64,000 bases of DNA from Nitrospirota bacterium (GCA_040757595.1 JBFLWP010000008.1:87202-151201), one strand, 5' to 3'; positions 23,911 through 32,412 are shown, counted from the first letter of the stretch. Numbers and translations: made by a program. The notes: generated by a model from the letters alone, not told the origin.

Positions 23911-24701
23911 GTATTCTGACGGCTGGCGATTTCCCGGCTGAGGTACCGCCAGACCTTGTCCAAGGCCTGGTCCAGCAGATCGCCGGCCTTCCACGCGGCG
24001 CGGTTCTCGGCCGCGTGCCGCTCCGCCCAGTCGAGGGCCAGCGGAAGCGGGATGAACCGGACCGGTCCGCCGACCAGGTGCGACCAGACGAGCCCCAGCA
24101 CCGTGCTCATCCGCACCGGGACCGGCAGCCACCGGACGGGATTGGCGACGACGTCCTGGCAGAGCTCCGGCGGCGTCGTCACCAACAGCTCGCGGCAGGC
24201 GGCCGGGCGGTCCTCGTAAATGGAGCAGACCTCCTGCTCCAGGAAGGGGCAGGGCAGCCGCAGGGCGTAGTACCGCCGGTTGGTGGATTCCATCTCTTCG
24301 TCCCTCAACTGCCGGTCGGTCTCGGCGATCTCGGTCAGGTGGGCGAGCAGGCCGGCTCGCTCGAGCCCGGCTCGTGTCTCGGCCACCCGCCGCAACGTGG
24401 CCTGGCGCCCGGCTTCCGGCAGGCGGGCGACCGTCTCCCGCAGGGCGAAGGCCTCCGGGGCCGAGACCGGGACCAACATGCGGCAGCAGGCCGCGCACCC
24501 CTTCTTGCAGGACACCGGCTGACCGGCGGCCAGGGCCTCGCGCTCCTCCAGTTCCATGGCCTGTTCGCTCAGGCGGCGCAGCGGGGCGACCAGGTCGGTC
24601 ACGGGCACGAAGCCGGTGGAGACGTCGATCGAGGCCGTGACGGGCCCGGCCGGCGTGTTCAGCGACACGTCGTACCGTTCGGTCGTTTTTCCTTCTGTCA
24701 T
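23868..24701 (-). CDS. YkgJ-type cysteine-cluster protein
   Basis: 277 residues from ATG 24701. Cys motif CKKGCAACCRMLV followed by CPFLEQEVCSIYEDRPAACRE, the eight-Cys pattern of the YkgJ/PF03692 family, thought to bind zinc or an Fe-S cluster. Function is unknown. An N-terminal beta-rich region of about 50 residues precedes it. The C-terminal tail (ARGAGQEARGGKT) is encoded by a family B repeat. Confidence 0.85.
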   Translation of the reverse strand: MTEGKTTERYDVSLNTPAGPVTASIDVSTGFVPVTDLVAPLRRLSEQAMELEEREALAAGQPVSCKKGCAACCRMLVPVSAPEAFALRETVARLPEAGRQATLRRVAETRAGLERAGLLAHLTEIAETDRQLRDEEMESTNRRYYALRLPCPFLEQEVCSIYEDRPAACRELLVTTPPELCQDVVANPVRWLPVPVRMSTVLGLVWSHLVGGPVRFIPLPLALDWAERHAAENRAAWKAGDLLDQALDKVWRYLSREIASRQNTARGAGQEARGGKT

Positions 24702-24713
24702 GGTGGTCTGCCG

Positions 24714-24860
24714 GTGATAGGTGACGGGTGATCGGTAAAGGCGTTGCTCAGGCTAGGGGCAAGGGGCCAGAGGCTAGAGGATTGGGTCCGCCTCTTCGCC
24801 CCGCGCCACGAGCCTGTTTTAGACGTCACTCGCCACCGATCACCCTTCACCCATCAATGC
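24714..24860. repeat. Nested A-B-b-a composite palindrome
   Basis: A arm GGTGATAGGTGACGGGTGAT, B arm GCTAGGGGCAAGGGGCCAGA, b arm CCTCTTCGCCCCGCGCCACG, a arm CCACCGATCACCCTTCACCC. This is the clearest copy of the full composite. A short GCAGGC-rich tract follows at 24912-24950. Confidence 0.85.
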
Positions 24861-24970
24861 TCTGCCGTCCGTGGCCCATCATAGGGGAGACCCGGCGGAC
24901 GGTCAAGCAACCAGCAGGCGCGGACAGCAGGCAGTAGGCAGGAGGCAACGAATGGGCTAAGATTGCCTCC

Positions 24971-25348
24971 ATGCGTGTGTCGGGCCATCTGCTCGGGCTC
25001 CTCAAGGCCTACATGCAGGACCTGGTTGAGCAGGCCCGCCAGGAAGTGCAGGCCAACCGGCCGTTCGGCTTCGACTCGCCCGCCTACAGACCCGATCAGG
25101 CTCTCGGCGACCTGCTCGCGATCCTGGACGACCGGATCGAATCGGAAGGGGTGCAAGTGGGTCTGCCCGAAGGGTTCCTGCACGAGATGTGGACGATCTG
25201 CAACGACGCACAGTCCTTCGTCCGGGATCGCGTCTGGCTGGAAGCCAACGTGGGCGGTCAGGCCGGCTCCAAGGCCAGGATCAGGGAGCTCGCCTACCGG
25301 GCGCTGATCGAGTTTATTGAGGCGCGCGACGGGGAAGCCGGCTCGTGA
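24971..25348 (+). CDS. Unknown 125-residue soluble protein
   Basis: ATG 24971. Mostly helical and acidic, containing LKAYMQDLVEQARQEVQANR, RIESEGVQVGLPEGFLHEMW and IRELAYRALIEFIEARDGE. Two residues that might coordinate metal are not obvious. I do not recognise a family. It overlaps the next start by 4 bases (GTGA), so both are probably translated from one transcript. Confidence 0.65.
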   Translation: MRVSGHLLGLLKAYMQDLVEQARQEVQANRPFGFDSPAYRPDQALGDLLAILDDRIESEGVQVGLPEGFLHEMWTICNDAQSFVRDRVWLEANVGGQAGSKARIRELAYRALIEFIEARDGEAGS

Positions 25349-26523
25349 CCGGGCTGAGCCGGCGCGGCGGCCCGTTCGGCAAGGCGATCCTCATTGGCCT
25401 GGCGGCGGGTCTCTGCTTTGGAGCGGCGGAGCATTCCGCGTCGGCTCTTGAAGAGCCACCACCGGCCGGGGCCGGTCCACGGCCGATGATCCGGCTGCTC
25501 CCGGTGGTTGAGACAGGCCTCAGCAACCCCCTCTTCGTGACCCACGCAGGGGACGGAAGCGGACGCCTGTTCATCGTCGAGCAGCCTGGGCGCATCCGCA
25601 TCGTTCGGAACGGCCGACTGCGGGAACGACCGTTCCTCGACCTGACCGGGAGGGTCCGGTTTGGAGAGGAGCGGGGTCTTCTCGGGCTGGCCTTCCATCC
25701 CGCCTATGTCCGGAACGGCCGGTTTGTCGTGAACTACACTCGCGCGCCGGATGGAGCGACCGTGATCGCCGAATACAGGGTCTCCGAAGATTCCGACCTC
25801 GCCCTGCAGACCGAGAAGGTGCTCCTCGTGGTCCCGCAGCCGTACCCCAATCACAATGGCGGGATGGCGGAGTTCGGTCCGGACGGGTACCTGTATGCCG
25901 GGCTCGGCGACGGCGGGGCAGGGGGCGATCCGGAAAACCGGGGACAGAACCGGCAGGAGCTGCTCGGGAAGATTCTGAGGATTGACGTGGATAGAGGAAC
26001 GCCCTACGCCATTCCGCCCGACAATCCGTTCGCGGCCGGCGGCGGCCGGCCGGAAATCTTCGCCCTCGGCTTCCGGAATCCCTGGCGCTTTTCCTTCGAT
26101 CGCGCCACCGGCGCCCTGTGGGTCGCCGATGTCGGCCAGGACGACTGGGAAGAGGTTGACCTCGTCCGGCCCGGAGGCAACTACGGCTGGCGGATCATGG
26201 AGGGGGCCCACTGCTTCCTGCCCCGAACCGGCTGCCCAACGGAGGGGCTGGTCCTGCCGGTTGCGGAATATGCCAACCGGGGCTCCCGCTGTTCGATCAT
26301 CGGGGGCTACGTGTACCGGGGAAGCCGGATCAAGGGGCTCGTGGGCGTCTACGTGTACGGCGACTATTGCAGCGGAGAAATTTTCGGCCTGCGGGACGGG
26401 CAGCCGCAGGTGCTCCTGTCCAGCGGCCTGAAGATTTCGTCGTTCGGGCAGGACCAGGCGGGGGAGCTTTACGTGGTGGGGCACGAAGGGACGGTGAACC
26501 GGATCGCGGAAGCGTCACGATGA
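25345..26523 (+). CDS. PQQ-dependent sugar dehydrogenase (soluble GDH / YliI-like)
   Basis: 392 residues from GTG 25345. Signal peptide residues 1-35. Six-bladed propeller typical of PF07995: RPFLDLTGRVRFGEERGLLG, the NHNGGMAEFGPDGYLYAGLGDGG block, ILRIDVDRGTPYAIPPDNPF, and RNPWRFSFD followed by VADVGQDDWEEVD. The conserved His in HNGG is the active-site base of the family. These periplasmic enzymes oxidise aldoses with PQQ; the real substrate is often unknown. Cys pairs (CFLPRTGC, CSII...YC) may form disulfides. PQQ synthesis genes are not in the window. Confidence 0.85.
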   Translation: MTGLSRRGGPFGKAILIGLAAGLCFGAAEHSASALEEPPPAGAGPRPMIRLLPVVETGLSNPLFVTHAGDGSGRLFIVEQPGRIRIVRNGRLRERPFLDLTGRVRFGEERGLLGLAFHPAYVRNGRFVVNYTRAPDGATVIAEYRVSEDSDLALQTEKVLLVVPQPYPNHNGGMAEFGPDGYLYAGLGDGGAGGDPENRGQNRQELLGKILRIDVDRGTPYAIPPDNPFAAGGGRPEIFALGFRNPWRFSFDRATGALWVADVGQDDWEEVDLVRPGGNYGWRIMEGAHCFLPRTGCPTEGLVLPVAEYANRGSRCSIIGGYVYRGSRIKGLVGVYVYGDYCSGEIFGLRDGQPQVLLSSGLKISSFGQDQAGELYVVGHEGTVNRIAEASR

Positions 26524-26524
26524 C

Positions 26525-27337
26525 TCACAGCTTGCCGGTGAGGCTGTAGACGAGGATCCCGGCCACCTCGATAAGAGCCAGGGTATTGAGGTAGAGGGCT
26601 TCTACGCTCGGCAAAAAATCGAAGAGGTCCGCGTCCCACGCATCCTCCGGCCTGTTCTGCATGTAATAGCCGCAGGGATAGGAGGTCGTATCGAGACCTT
26701 GCTTGCGGAAGAGGCCTAGCGCCCGCGGCATATGGCTGGCGGAGGTGACCAACAGGACCGAGGCGTCGCCCAAGGCCAGACGCGCTTGGGCGGCGTTTTC
26801 ATAGGTGTTCCGGGAACGTGTTTCGACCAGGATCGCCTGCTCGGGCACGCCGAGCCGCACGGCGAGATCCTTCATCACCACGGCTTCTTCCGCCCCTTCC
26901 CCGATGATGCTGGCGTCTCCGCCGGCGAAAAGCACTTTCGGGGCCAGGCCCTGGGTAAAGAGGGTCGTGGCGCACAGGGTCCGCCGGATACTCGAGATCG
27001 AGGGCTCATCACTCGGCCTGAGGGAGCCACGAGTTTCTGCCCCCCCTCCGAGCGCGACGATCACATCGAAGTGCTTGCCCGTGCCGGGATCGAATGGAGG
27101 AGCCTGCGCCTCCACGAGTCCCATCAGGACATGCGAGGCAAGGGGGGTTCCCAGTAGATATAAAAGCAAGAGGGAAGAGACGATCAGGCGCCGTGCCCAC
27201 CGAAGCCGCTCCGACGACTGTTGTGATGTGCGCAGGAGCACCCAGGACAACCCGAGTCCCCCAAAAATCCAAGTTAGCGGATAGATTCCATATTTGGCCA
27301 ATTTGTAAAGCCCGTAGAGGAAGGGAGAAAGCTCCAT
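26525..27337 (-). CDS. DUF218 (SanA/YdcF/ElyC-type) membrane protein
   Basis: 270 residues from ATG 27337. Two or three N-terminal membrane helices precede the DUF218 domain: VIVALGGGAETRG, LFAGGDAS, ILVETRSRNTYENAAQAR, LLVTSASHMPRALGLFRKQG and YPCGY. This matches ElyC/YdcF proteins linked to envelope and peptidoglycan precursor metabolism. One further hydrophobic stretch lies near the C-terminus (YLNTLALIEVAGILVYSLTG). It converges with the sugar dehydrogenase (1-base gap between stops). A 286-base gap upstream up to the EVE gene holds no gene I can support. Confidence 0.82.
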   Translation of the reverse strand: MELSPFLYGLYKLAKYGIYPLTWIFGGLGLSWVLLRTSQQSSERLRWARRLIVSSLLLLYLLGTPLASHVLMGLVEAQAPPFDPGTGKHFDVIVALGGGAETRGSLRPSDEPSISSIRRTLCATTLFTQGLAPKVLFAGGDASIIGEGAEEAVVMKDLAVRLGVPEQAILVETRSRNTYENAAQARLALGDASVLLVTSASHMPRALGLFRKQGLDTTSYPCGYYMQNRPEDAWDADLFDFLPSVEALYLNTLALIEVAGILVYSLTGKL

Positions 27338-27623
27338 GATCGTCGCTCCGTTCGAGGCTGGCAATGACGTCTGAAAACCGGTTCGTTTTCGGCCTGCTGA
27401 CCTTGCGCCCGCGTCTGCGGTCCGGCAACCTTTCCAACGATTTGCCGACAGGAGTACGATGGGTCCTGCGCCATCGCGCAAGACGGGCCGACTGTCCGCC
27501 ATTCTTCCGTCGCGTGGCAGGATAGCACTCCCGCGACGGTCGGACAAGGAACAGGGCGACAGGCTCACCTGACCCTGTAGGTCGAGCGGATCCTTGGCGG
27601 GGAAGACGGTGCAGGAGGTGCCA

Positions 27624-28097
27624 ATGTCCAGAGAGCGGCGGTATTGGTTGGTGAAATCCGAGCCTGGCGCGTTTTCCATTCAGGACCTCCGTCGGGCGCC
27701 GGACCAGACGACCTGCTGGGACGGCGTGCGCAACTACCAGGCACGCAATTACATGAAGGCGATGAAGGTGGGAGATCAGGTCCTGTTCTACCACAGCAAC
27801 GCCGATCCACCGGCCGTGGTCGGTGTGGCGGAGGTCGTGCGAGCCGCCTACCCGGATCATACCGCGTTCGACCGGCAGGATAAACACTTCGACCCCGGCA
27901 GCGATCCGGCAAAACCGACCTGGTTCATGGTGGACATCCGTCTGCTCCGGATCTTTCCACATCCGATCCCGTTGAGCGCTCTGCGGAAAGAGCCGGGCTT
28001 GAAGCAGATGGAGCTGCTCCGCAAGGGCTCCCGTCTGTCCGTCCAGCCGGTGCGTCCCGACGAGTGGAAGCTTCTCCTAAAGCTGGCTGGGGCGTGA
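27624..28097 (+). CDS. EVE-domain protein
   Basis: 157 residues from ATG 27624 after GCAGGAGGTG. It starts RYWLVKSEPGAFSIQDL and contains TTCWDGVRNYQARNYMKAM, VLFYHSNADPPAVVGVAEV and KQMELLRKGSRLSVQPV, the signature of the EVE (PUA-like) domain, which binds modified bases in DNA or RNA. Free-standing EVE proteins of this thymocyte-nuclear-protein-like type are widespread. No restriction or toxin partner lies next to it, so it is probably a housekeeping type. Confidence 0.9.
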   Translation: MSRERRYWLVKSEPGAFSIQDLRRAPDQTTCWDGVRNYQARNYMKAMKVGDQVLFYHSNADPPAVVGVAEVVRAAYPDHTAFDRQDKHFDPGSDPAKPTWFMVDIRLLRIFPHPIPLSALRKEPGLKQMELLRKGSRLSVQPVRPDEWKLLLKLAGA

Positions 28098-28295
28098 CGT
28101 TCGCGCGCGAGGGTTTTCTCCGCTCGCCAGGAACAATCATATGGCGAGCGGTCCCAGCAAGCTATCTAAGCTTACTTGAGGCAAAGGAACTCTCCGCCCG
28201 CATGTGATCGAAGCGGGCGTTGGAATGAAGCAGCACGTGAGGGTTTCTCCGCCGCGCACAAGAAAAATAGCGCGTCGGTACACGCAAGCGAGGGA

Positions 28296-28371
28296 TGGTG
28301 GGCCGTGTAGGAGTCGAACCTACGGCCCGCTGATTAAGAGTCAGCTGCTCTACCAGCTGAGCTAACGGCCC
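28296..28371 (-). tRNA. tRNA-Lys (CTT)
   Basis: Cloverleaf on the minus strand: acceptor GGGCCGT/ACGGCCC, anticodon loop CTCTTAA with anticodon CTT, TTCGACT in the T loop, and an encoded CCA end. Confidence 0.95.
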
Positions 28372-28381
28372 ACCGAATCTG

Positions 28382-28454
28382 AAGAGTGAAACGTAAAACG
28401 TGAGAAGTTGGGAGAAGGAATTGTTCCTCCCACGTCTCACCTTTCACGTCTAAC
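28382..28454. repeat. Palindrome of a third unit type between two tRNA genes
   Basis: GAGTGAAACGTAAAACGTGA... and its imperfect inverse CACGTCTCACCTTTCACGTC, with the loop GGAATTGTTCC. Same architecture as families A and B but built from ACGTAAA/ACGTGA units. Confidence 0.7.
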
Positions 28455-28461
28455 GGTTTGT

Positions 28462-28537
28462 TGGCGCGCCTGACAGGATTTGAACCTGTGGCCCCTAGCT
28501 CCGGAGGCTAGTGCTCTATCCACTGAGCTACAGGCGC
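28462..28537 (-). tRNA. tRNA-Arg (CCG)
   Basis: Acceptor GCGCCTG/CAGGCGC, anticodon loop CTCCGGA with anticodon CCG, T loop TTCAAAT, encoded CCA. Confidence 0.95.
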
Positions 28538-28665
28538 ATCCCTGTTCAGCCCGGAAGCTCGCTACCTTAGCACACCCGCTCCAGCCCTGTCTAGACCGTG
28601 ACGCAGTGGAGAAGGGCAGTCGAGGTCTGGCTGAAGCGCTCCGGCGAAGGAGGGCGTCCGCTGCC

Positions 28666-29232
28666 TCAGTTGGCGGGCAGCCGCTCCGACAAAAAGCCGT
28701 ACGGGAGCAGAACCTCGTCGCCGGCTGCGCCGGTGGCTCGATGGAGGAGGACGAGCGCCGCGGCCTCCCGCTCCGCCAGCCCCTGCTCCTCGCGACGGAG
28801 CCGGCTGGGTAATCGCACAACAGGCACGGCTGTCTGGACCGAACAAGCCCCTTCGACGAGGCCGTCCGCCTCGACGGGGATGCCCATCATCCGGCAGGTG
28901 ACGGGGCGGAAGGCATAAATCCGGCAGCTGCCGTCAGGGGCCAAGGCCGGACAGGGGAGGTGGGCGAACCGTTCGACCAGGACGTCCAGGTCGGCTTCGC
29001 TCCACTCGTCGAGGAACGGCGACTCACGCAGACGCGGGAATTCGGCCTCGATCGTGGAAACCTGGCGGCTGGCCTGAGCGCGAATCCCGCGGCGAACCGA
29101 TTCGGCCAGGGAAGCCAGGCCGCGCTGCAGCTCGGCGGCGTCCACGAGCGTAATTGCAAAGGGGCCGATGCAGCATTGGCTGCAGCCCCGCCCGCAGGGG
29201 AGGGCGCCCAGCGACGCAGCTCGCGCCCGCAC
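28666..29232 (-). CDS. Second YkgJ-type cysteine-cluster protein
   Basis: 188 residues. CGRGCSQCCIGPFAIT and CPALAPDGSCRIYAFRPVTC give the eight-Cys PF03692 pattern, with the GxCRxYxxRPxxCR core intact. The first part of the protein is short, so it is nearly the bare domain. The role is unknown; zinc or Fe-S binding is suspected. It follows the next gene on the same strand (67 bases). Confidence 0.85.
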   Translation of the reverse strand: MRARAASLGALPCGRGCSQCCIGPFAITLVDAAELQRGLASLAESVRRGIRAQASRQVSTIEAEFPRLRESPFLDEWSEADLDVLVERFAHLPCPALAPDGSCRIYAFRPVTCRMMGIPVEADGLVEGACSVQTAVPVVRLPSRLRREEQGLAEREAAALVLLHRATGAAGDEVLLPYGFLSERLPAN

Positions 29233-29299
29233 GAACCACTGCTCGGCCCGGCTGAAGAGCCGCTCGCGTCGCTCTGGGGAGGAGGTCTTGGAGCCGCGA

Positions 29300-29869
29300 T
29301 CAGGCGTGGTCGATTTCCGAGCCGGCGTCCTGCATGTCGACGACGAGCTCGCCCTTGGGGGAAAAAAATCCCTGCCCGTCCACTTGGACGATGCCGTTGC
29401 AGTTCTCCTGGAAAAACTCCAGGACCCAGCCGTTGAAGTCGTACCCTTCTTCGGAGGTATCGCTCTTGACGAGGCGGGTGGTCACGATGAACCGGGCGCG
29501 CGTCACGAACTCGCGCGCCAATTGGGCTTCAACGTCGTCGTAGATCGAGAGCCGCTCCAGAAAGCCCGCTTGCTCCTTGTCGAAGACGTCCTTGTAGCTG
29601 CCCCGGTCCCTGACGCAGAAGAGCTGGACGGGTCTCCGCTCACGGTTGTATCCGAGAGTGACCTGCACCCAGGCCCAGTCGTCGAGCGCCGCCGGGTCCA
29701 TCTTGGGGATCAGCGGCAACTGGCCTTTTGATTTCAGGAAGTCGAGCAACAGTCGGAGGGGTGGGGAATTTTCACGACAGCAGAAGACCCGGCAGTAGAC
29801 GTACTCCTCTCCCGCCCCAGACGGCTGTGGCTCCGGGCTGGCAGGCAGAACCGGCAGTTCCTTGGCCAT
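29300..29869 (-). CDS. Unknown 189-residue cytoplasmic protein
   Basis: ATG 29869. Mixed alpha/beta protein without membrane segments, containing VYCRVFCCRENSPPLRLLL (three Cys), WAWVQVTLGYNRERRPVQLF, VFDKEQAGFLERLSIYDD and FNGWVLEFFQENCNGIVQVD. I recognise no family. It is divergent from the HU gene and may share a transcript with the YkgJ gene behind it. Confidence 0.65.
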   Translation of the reverse strand: MAKELPVLPASPEPQPSGAGEEYVYCRVFCCRENSPPLRLLLDFLKSKGQLPLIPKMDPAALDDWAWVQVTLGYNRERRPVQLFCVRDRGSYKDVFDKEQAGFLERLSIYDDVEAQLAREFVTRARFIVTTRLVKSDTSEEGYDFNGWVLEFFQENCNGIVQVDGQGFFSPKGELVVDMQDAGSEIDHA

Positions 29870-29996
29870 GCGCGTTTGTGGATCTCCTTGCCGGGATGGT
29901 TCAAGCCCGGCGGGACCTTACTCTACTCCCTCGGACGGAAGGGTTCAAGCCCGCCTCCGAGCCCGTCGTTCCCTCGGCCAGTCGCGCTTTTTGTGG

Positions 29997-30025
29997 TTGA
30001 CAGGGTAGGGGACTTTCGTTACACT
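29997..30025 (+). promoter_or_regulatory. Promoter of the HU gene
   Basis: TTGACA (29997-30002), 17-base spacer, TACACT (30020-30025). The transcript would start near 30032 with a 130-base leader before the HU start. Confidence 0.7.
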
Positions 30026-30160
30026 CTCGTCCGATTTTACCGGATGAACCCGGCTGGTTCGGGCTCGTCCGGCCGACGCTGAAGACACGATTCCCACGCG
30101 CCGATTTCACCGGGAACCGGCTCTAGCAGTTCACCTTTTTGACATCCTGAGGAGGTCCGT

Positions 30161-30454
30161 ATGGCAAAATCGATGACGAAGTCCCAGATTGCCGATCACC
30201 TGGCTGGGAAAGCCGGGATCACGAAGAAAGCGGCTGGACAGATCCTGGACGATCTGGCCGCCGTCGCGTACAAGGAGGCCAAAGGCGGCCGTCCCTTTGT
30301 GATCCCCGGAGTCGGCAAGCTGGTGCTGGCCAACAGGAAAGCGCGCATGGGGCGCAATCCTCAAACCGGTGAGGCGATCAAGATTCCGGCCAAGCGGGTG
30401 GTGAAGTTCCGCGTGGCCAAAGCGGCGAAGGACGCCATCCTCGGCAGGCGCTGA
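30161..30454 (+). CDS. HU-family histone-like DNA-binding protein
   Basis: 97 residues from ATG 30161 after GAGGAGG. N-terminal helices (MTKSQIADHLAGKAGITKKA) and the DNA-binding arm FVIPGVGKLVLANRKARMGR-NPQTGE with the intercalating Pro (RNPQTGE) identify HU/IHF. Lys-rich extension at the start. It forms a single-gene unit with a clear promoter and terminator. Confidence 0.93.
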   Translation: MAKSMTKSQIADHLAGKAGITKKAAGQILDDLAAVAYKEAKGGRPFVIPGVGKLVLANRKARMGRNPQTGEAIKIPAKRVVKFRVAKAAKDAILGRR

Positions 30455-30482
30455 CGCTGGCGTTGACAACTTCTCCCGTTCA

Positions 30483-30526
30483 GGGGCCGGCTCGCCAAGA
30501 AGACGAGCCGGCCCCTCGTTTTTTTT
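30483..30526 (+). terminator. Intrinsic terminator of the HU gene
   Basis: GGGGCCGGCTCG pairs with CGAGCCGGCCCC, loop CCAAGAAGA, followed by TCG and eight T. Confidence 0.9.
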
Positions 30527-30563
30527 GAGCCGACCCTCCACACTCCCGGGCGGCGAACGCCGG

Positions 30564-30836
30564 TCAGAACGTCGGGGCCAGGCCGCTGCCTCCCATCCCA
30601 TCGTGGGCGACCAGCTTGACCGCATCGCCGTCCTGCACGACCGTATCCTCGCTGGCGATGCGCTTGTTGACCGTGACCAGCAGCTTCTTCTGCTTCATCA
30701 GGTCGAGAACCGGACGGAGCGGCTCGCCCTGCCGCTGGATGAGCTGGCGGACCGTCAAAGGGCCGGAGACCTTGCAGGCCAGATCGCGCTCCCCGTCCGT
30801 CGTCTGCAACTGGCCCATCAGCATGATCGTCACCAT
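30564..30836 (-). CDS. MoaD/ThiS-like small protein
   Basis: 90 residues from ATG 30836. Ubiquitin-like fold pattern ending VVQDGDAVKLVAHDGMGG plus SGLAPTF. MoaD/ThiS proteins normally end in a free Gly-Gly that is adenylated; here GMGG is followed by seven more residues, so activation would need trimming, or the protein does not act as a sulfur carrier. The gene is 9 bases behind the cyclase gene and probably shares its transcript. Confidence 0.7.
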   Translation of the reverse strand: MVTIMLMGQLQTTDGERDLACKVSGPLTVRQLIQRQGEPLRPVLDLMKQKKLLVTVNKRIASEDTVVQDGDAVKLVAHDGMGGSGLAPTF

Positions 30837-30845
30837 GGCGACTCC

Positions 30846-31649
30846 TCATTCCGCTTGCGGGACGAAGGCGATGATCCGCACCGGTCCCCCTGTGCCGCCC
30901 TTGATCTTGATTGGCAGGGCGAACACGGTCGCACCGCGCGGGGGGACTTGCTCTAGCTTCGCCACGTTTTCGAGGGCGTAGACATCGGCGCCGTTCAACA
31001 CGCGGTGAGTCGGGAAGTCTCGGGATCGGCCGGGATCGATGCTCGCTGTGTCGATGCCTGCCCCGCGGACCGCGCGGCGGGTGACCAGAAACTCCGCGGC
31101 GTCCCGGGAAAGTCCAGGAAAGTGGAGGGTGAGCGGGTCCTCGGGGGTGTCGCTGCCCAGGTAGCGCTTCTTGTCCGGCCACCGCTGCCCCCATCCGGAC
31201 AGCATGAACACGATCGCTCCGTCCGGAATGCGGCCATGTCTGGCCTCCCACGCCTGGATGTCGGCGACCGTCATTTCATAGTCCGGGTTGTCGGCGCACT
31301 GTGCCCGGACATCAATCACCACCGCCGGTCCGGTCAGCCGCTCCAACGGGATCTGATCCACCGTGCTCCGGTCGCGGCCGAAATGAATGGGGGCATCGAT
31401 GTGGGTCCCGCCGTGCTCGGAGGCCGAGAAGTCGGCCGATGCGTACCAGTACCCCCCATCGGTCATCCCCCAACTGGTTCTCGCCCATTGGAATTGCTTG
31501 TTGTGCGGCCAGTAGATCGTGTCTTGGTCAAAGGCGTGAGTGAGATCTATCAGGGATTGAGGCCGCGTTGTCATGCAGGCCGTGAGGGCTCCCATCATAA
31601 GAGACCAGAGGAAAAGCCTGGTGAGAAGGCGCCCGGAATGCCCGTTCAT
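30846..31649 (-). CDS. Cyclase-family lipoprotein (kynurenine formamidase-like)
   Basis: 267 residues from ATG 31649 (GAAGGAGA 9 bases upstream; GTG 31658 is less well placed). The lipobox GALTAC (Cys near residue 25) indicates a lipoprotein. The PF04199 metal motif EHGGTHIDAPIHF is intact, so it is a metal-dependent hydrolase acting in the periplasm. Relatives include N-formylkynurenine formamidase and isatin hydrolase; the substrate cannot be told from sequence. A periplasmic cyclase beside a MoaD-like gene is an uncommon pairing. Confidence 0.82.
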   Translation of the reverse strand: MNGHSGRLLTRLFLWSLMMGALTACMTTRPQSLIDLTHAFDQDTIYWPHNKQFQWARTSWGMTDGGYWYASADFSASEHGGTHIDAPIHFGRDRSTVDQIPLERLTGPAVVIDVRAQCADNPDYEMTVADIQAWEARHGRIPDGAIVFMLSGWGQRWPDKKRYLGSDTPEDPLTLHFPGLSRDAAEFLVTRRAVRGAGIDTASIDPGRSRDFPTHRVLNGADVYALENVAKLEQVPPRGATVFALPIKIKGGTGGPVRIIAFVPQAE

Positions 31650-31765
31650 GGCATGCACTCTCCTTCGGCGACAGTCAGAAAAAGCGTTGAGGCTGCTTTT
31701 CTTTCCACGACGATTTCGATAACATACACGACTTCATCGGGGGAAAAGCAAGAGGGAGGAGGCGC

Positions 31766-32320
31766 GTGCAGTTCATCGAAACCGAATTGAAGGGCGTTAT
31801 TTTGGTCGAGGTAGATGTCCACAAGGACCCGCGCGGGTTCTTTTTGGAAATATGCCATGCCAAGAAATACGCGGCTGGAGGCATTCCCGGTCCCTTCGTG
31901 CAACATAATTTCTCAAAATCTTTTCAAGGGACAATACGGGGGCTGCACTATCAACTCGATCATGCGCAGGGGAAGCTGGTCACGGTGGTGGAAGGCAAGG
32001 TCTTTGACGTAGCCGTGGACATCCGAAGAGGATCGCCGTCGTTCGGCAAGTGGGTAGGCTTCGAACTCTCGGTAGAAAACGGGCGCCAACTGTATATCCC
32101 GACAGGCTTTGCGCATGGCTTCTGCGTGCTCAGTGAAACGGCCGGCTTGATTTACAACTGCACGGACTTCTATTCGCCGCGCGACGAGCGCGGCATCATC
32201 TGGAACGATCCCGCCATCGGCATCCGCTGGCCGTTGTCTGCCCCTCTGCTCTCCGCGAAGGACCAAGCCTACAAGACCCTTGCCGAGATGACCGGCGACT
32301 TGCCTCTGTACGAAGGCTGA
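31766..32320 (+). CDS. rfbC: dTDP-4-dehydrorhamnose 3,5-epimerase
   Basis: 184 residues from GTG 31766 after GGAGGAGG. DPRGFFLEICHAKKY and FSKSFQGTIRGLHYQL include the catalytic His of the RmlC cupin; WNDPAIGIRWPL follows. It makes dTDP-4-keto-L-rhamnose for surface polysaccharides. RmlA, B and D are not nearby, so it is a detached single gene. Confidence 0.92.
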   Translation: MQFIETELKGVILVEVDVHKDPRGFFLEICHAKKYAAGGIPGPFVQHNFSKSFQGTIRGLHYQLDHAQGKLVTVVEGKVFDVAVDIRRGSPSFGKWVGFELSVENGRQLYIPTGFAHGFCVLSETAGLIYNCTDFYSPRDERGIIWNDPAIGIRWPLSAPLLSAKDQAYKTLAEMTGDLPLYEG

Positions 32321-32412
32321 TCGGTTTCCCATCTGTTGGGGGCGAAACGAACGGGGAGATGGTCCTCGAAGCCACCGGCGGTCGGCGTGCGCGGCCGGCA
32401 GCTGATGACCCG

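Noticed and set aside
1875..24860. CRISPR array made of the TCACCC-type repeats
   Set aside because: Units are 7 bases, degenerate and palindromic, with no constant spacer length and no cas genes.
24971..26523. Toxin-antitoxin pair (two overlapping genes)
   Set aside because: The second gene is a clear exported sugar dehydrogenase, so the overlap only reflects an operon.
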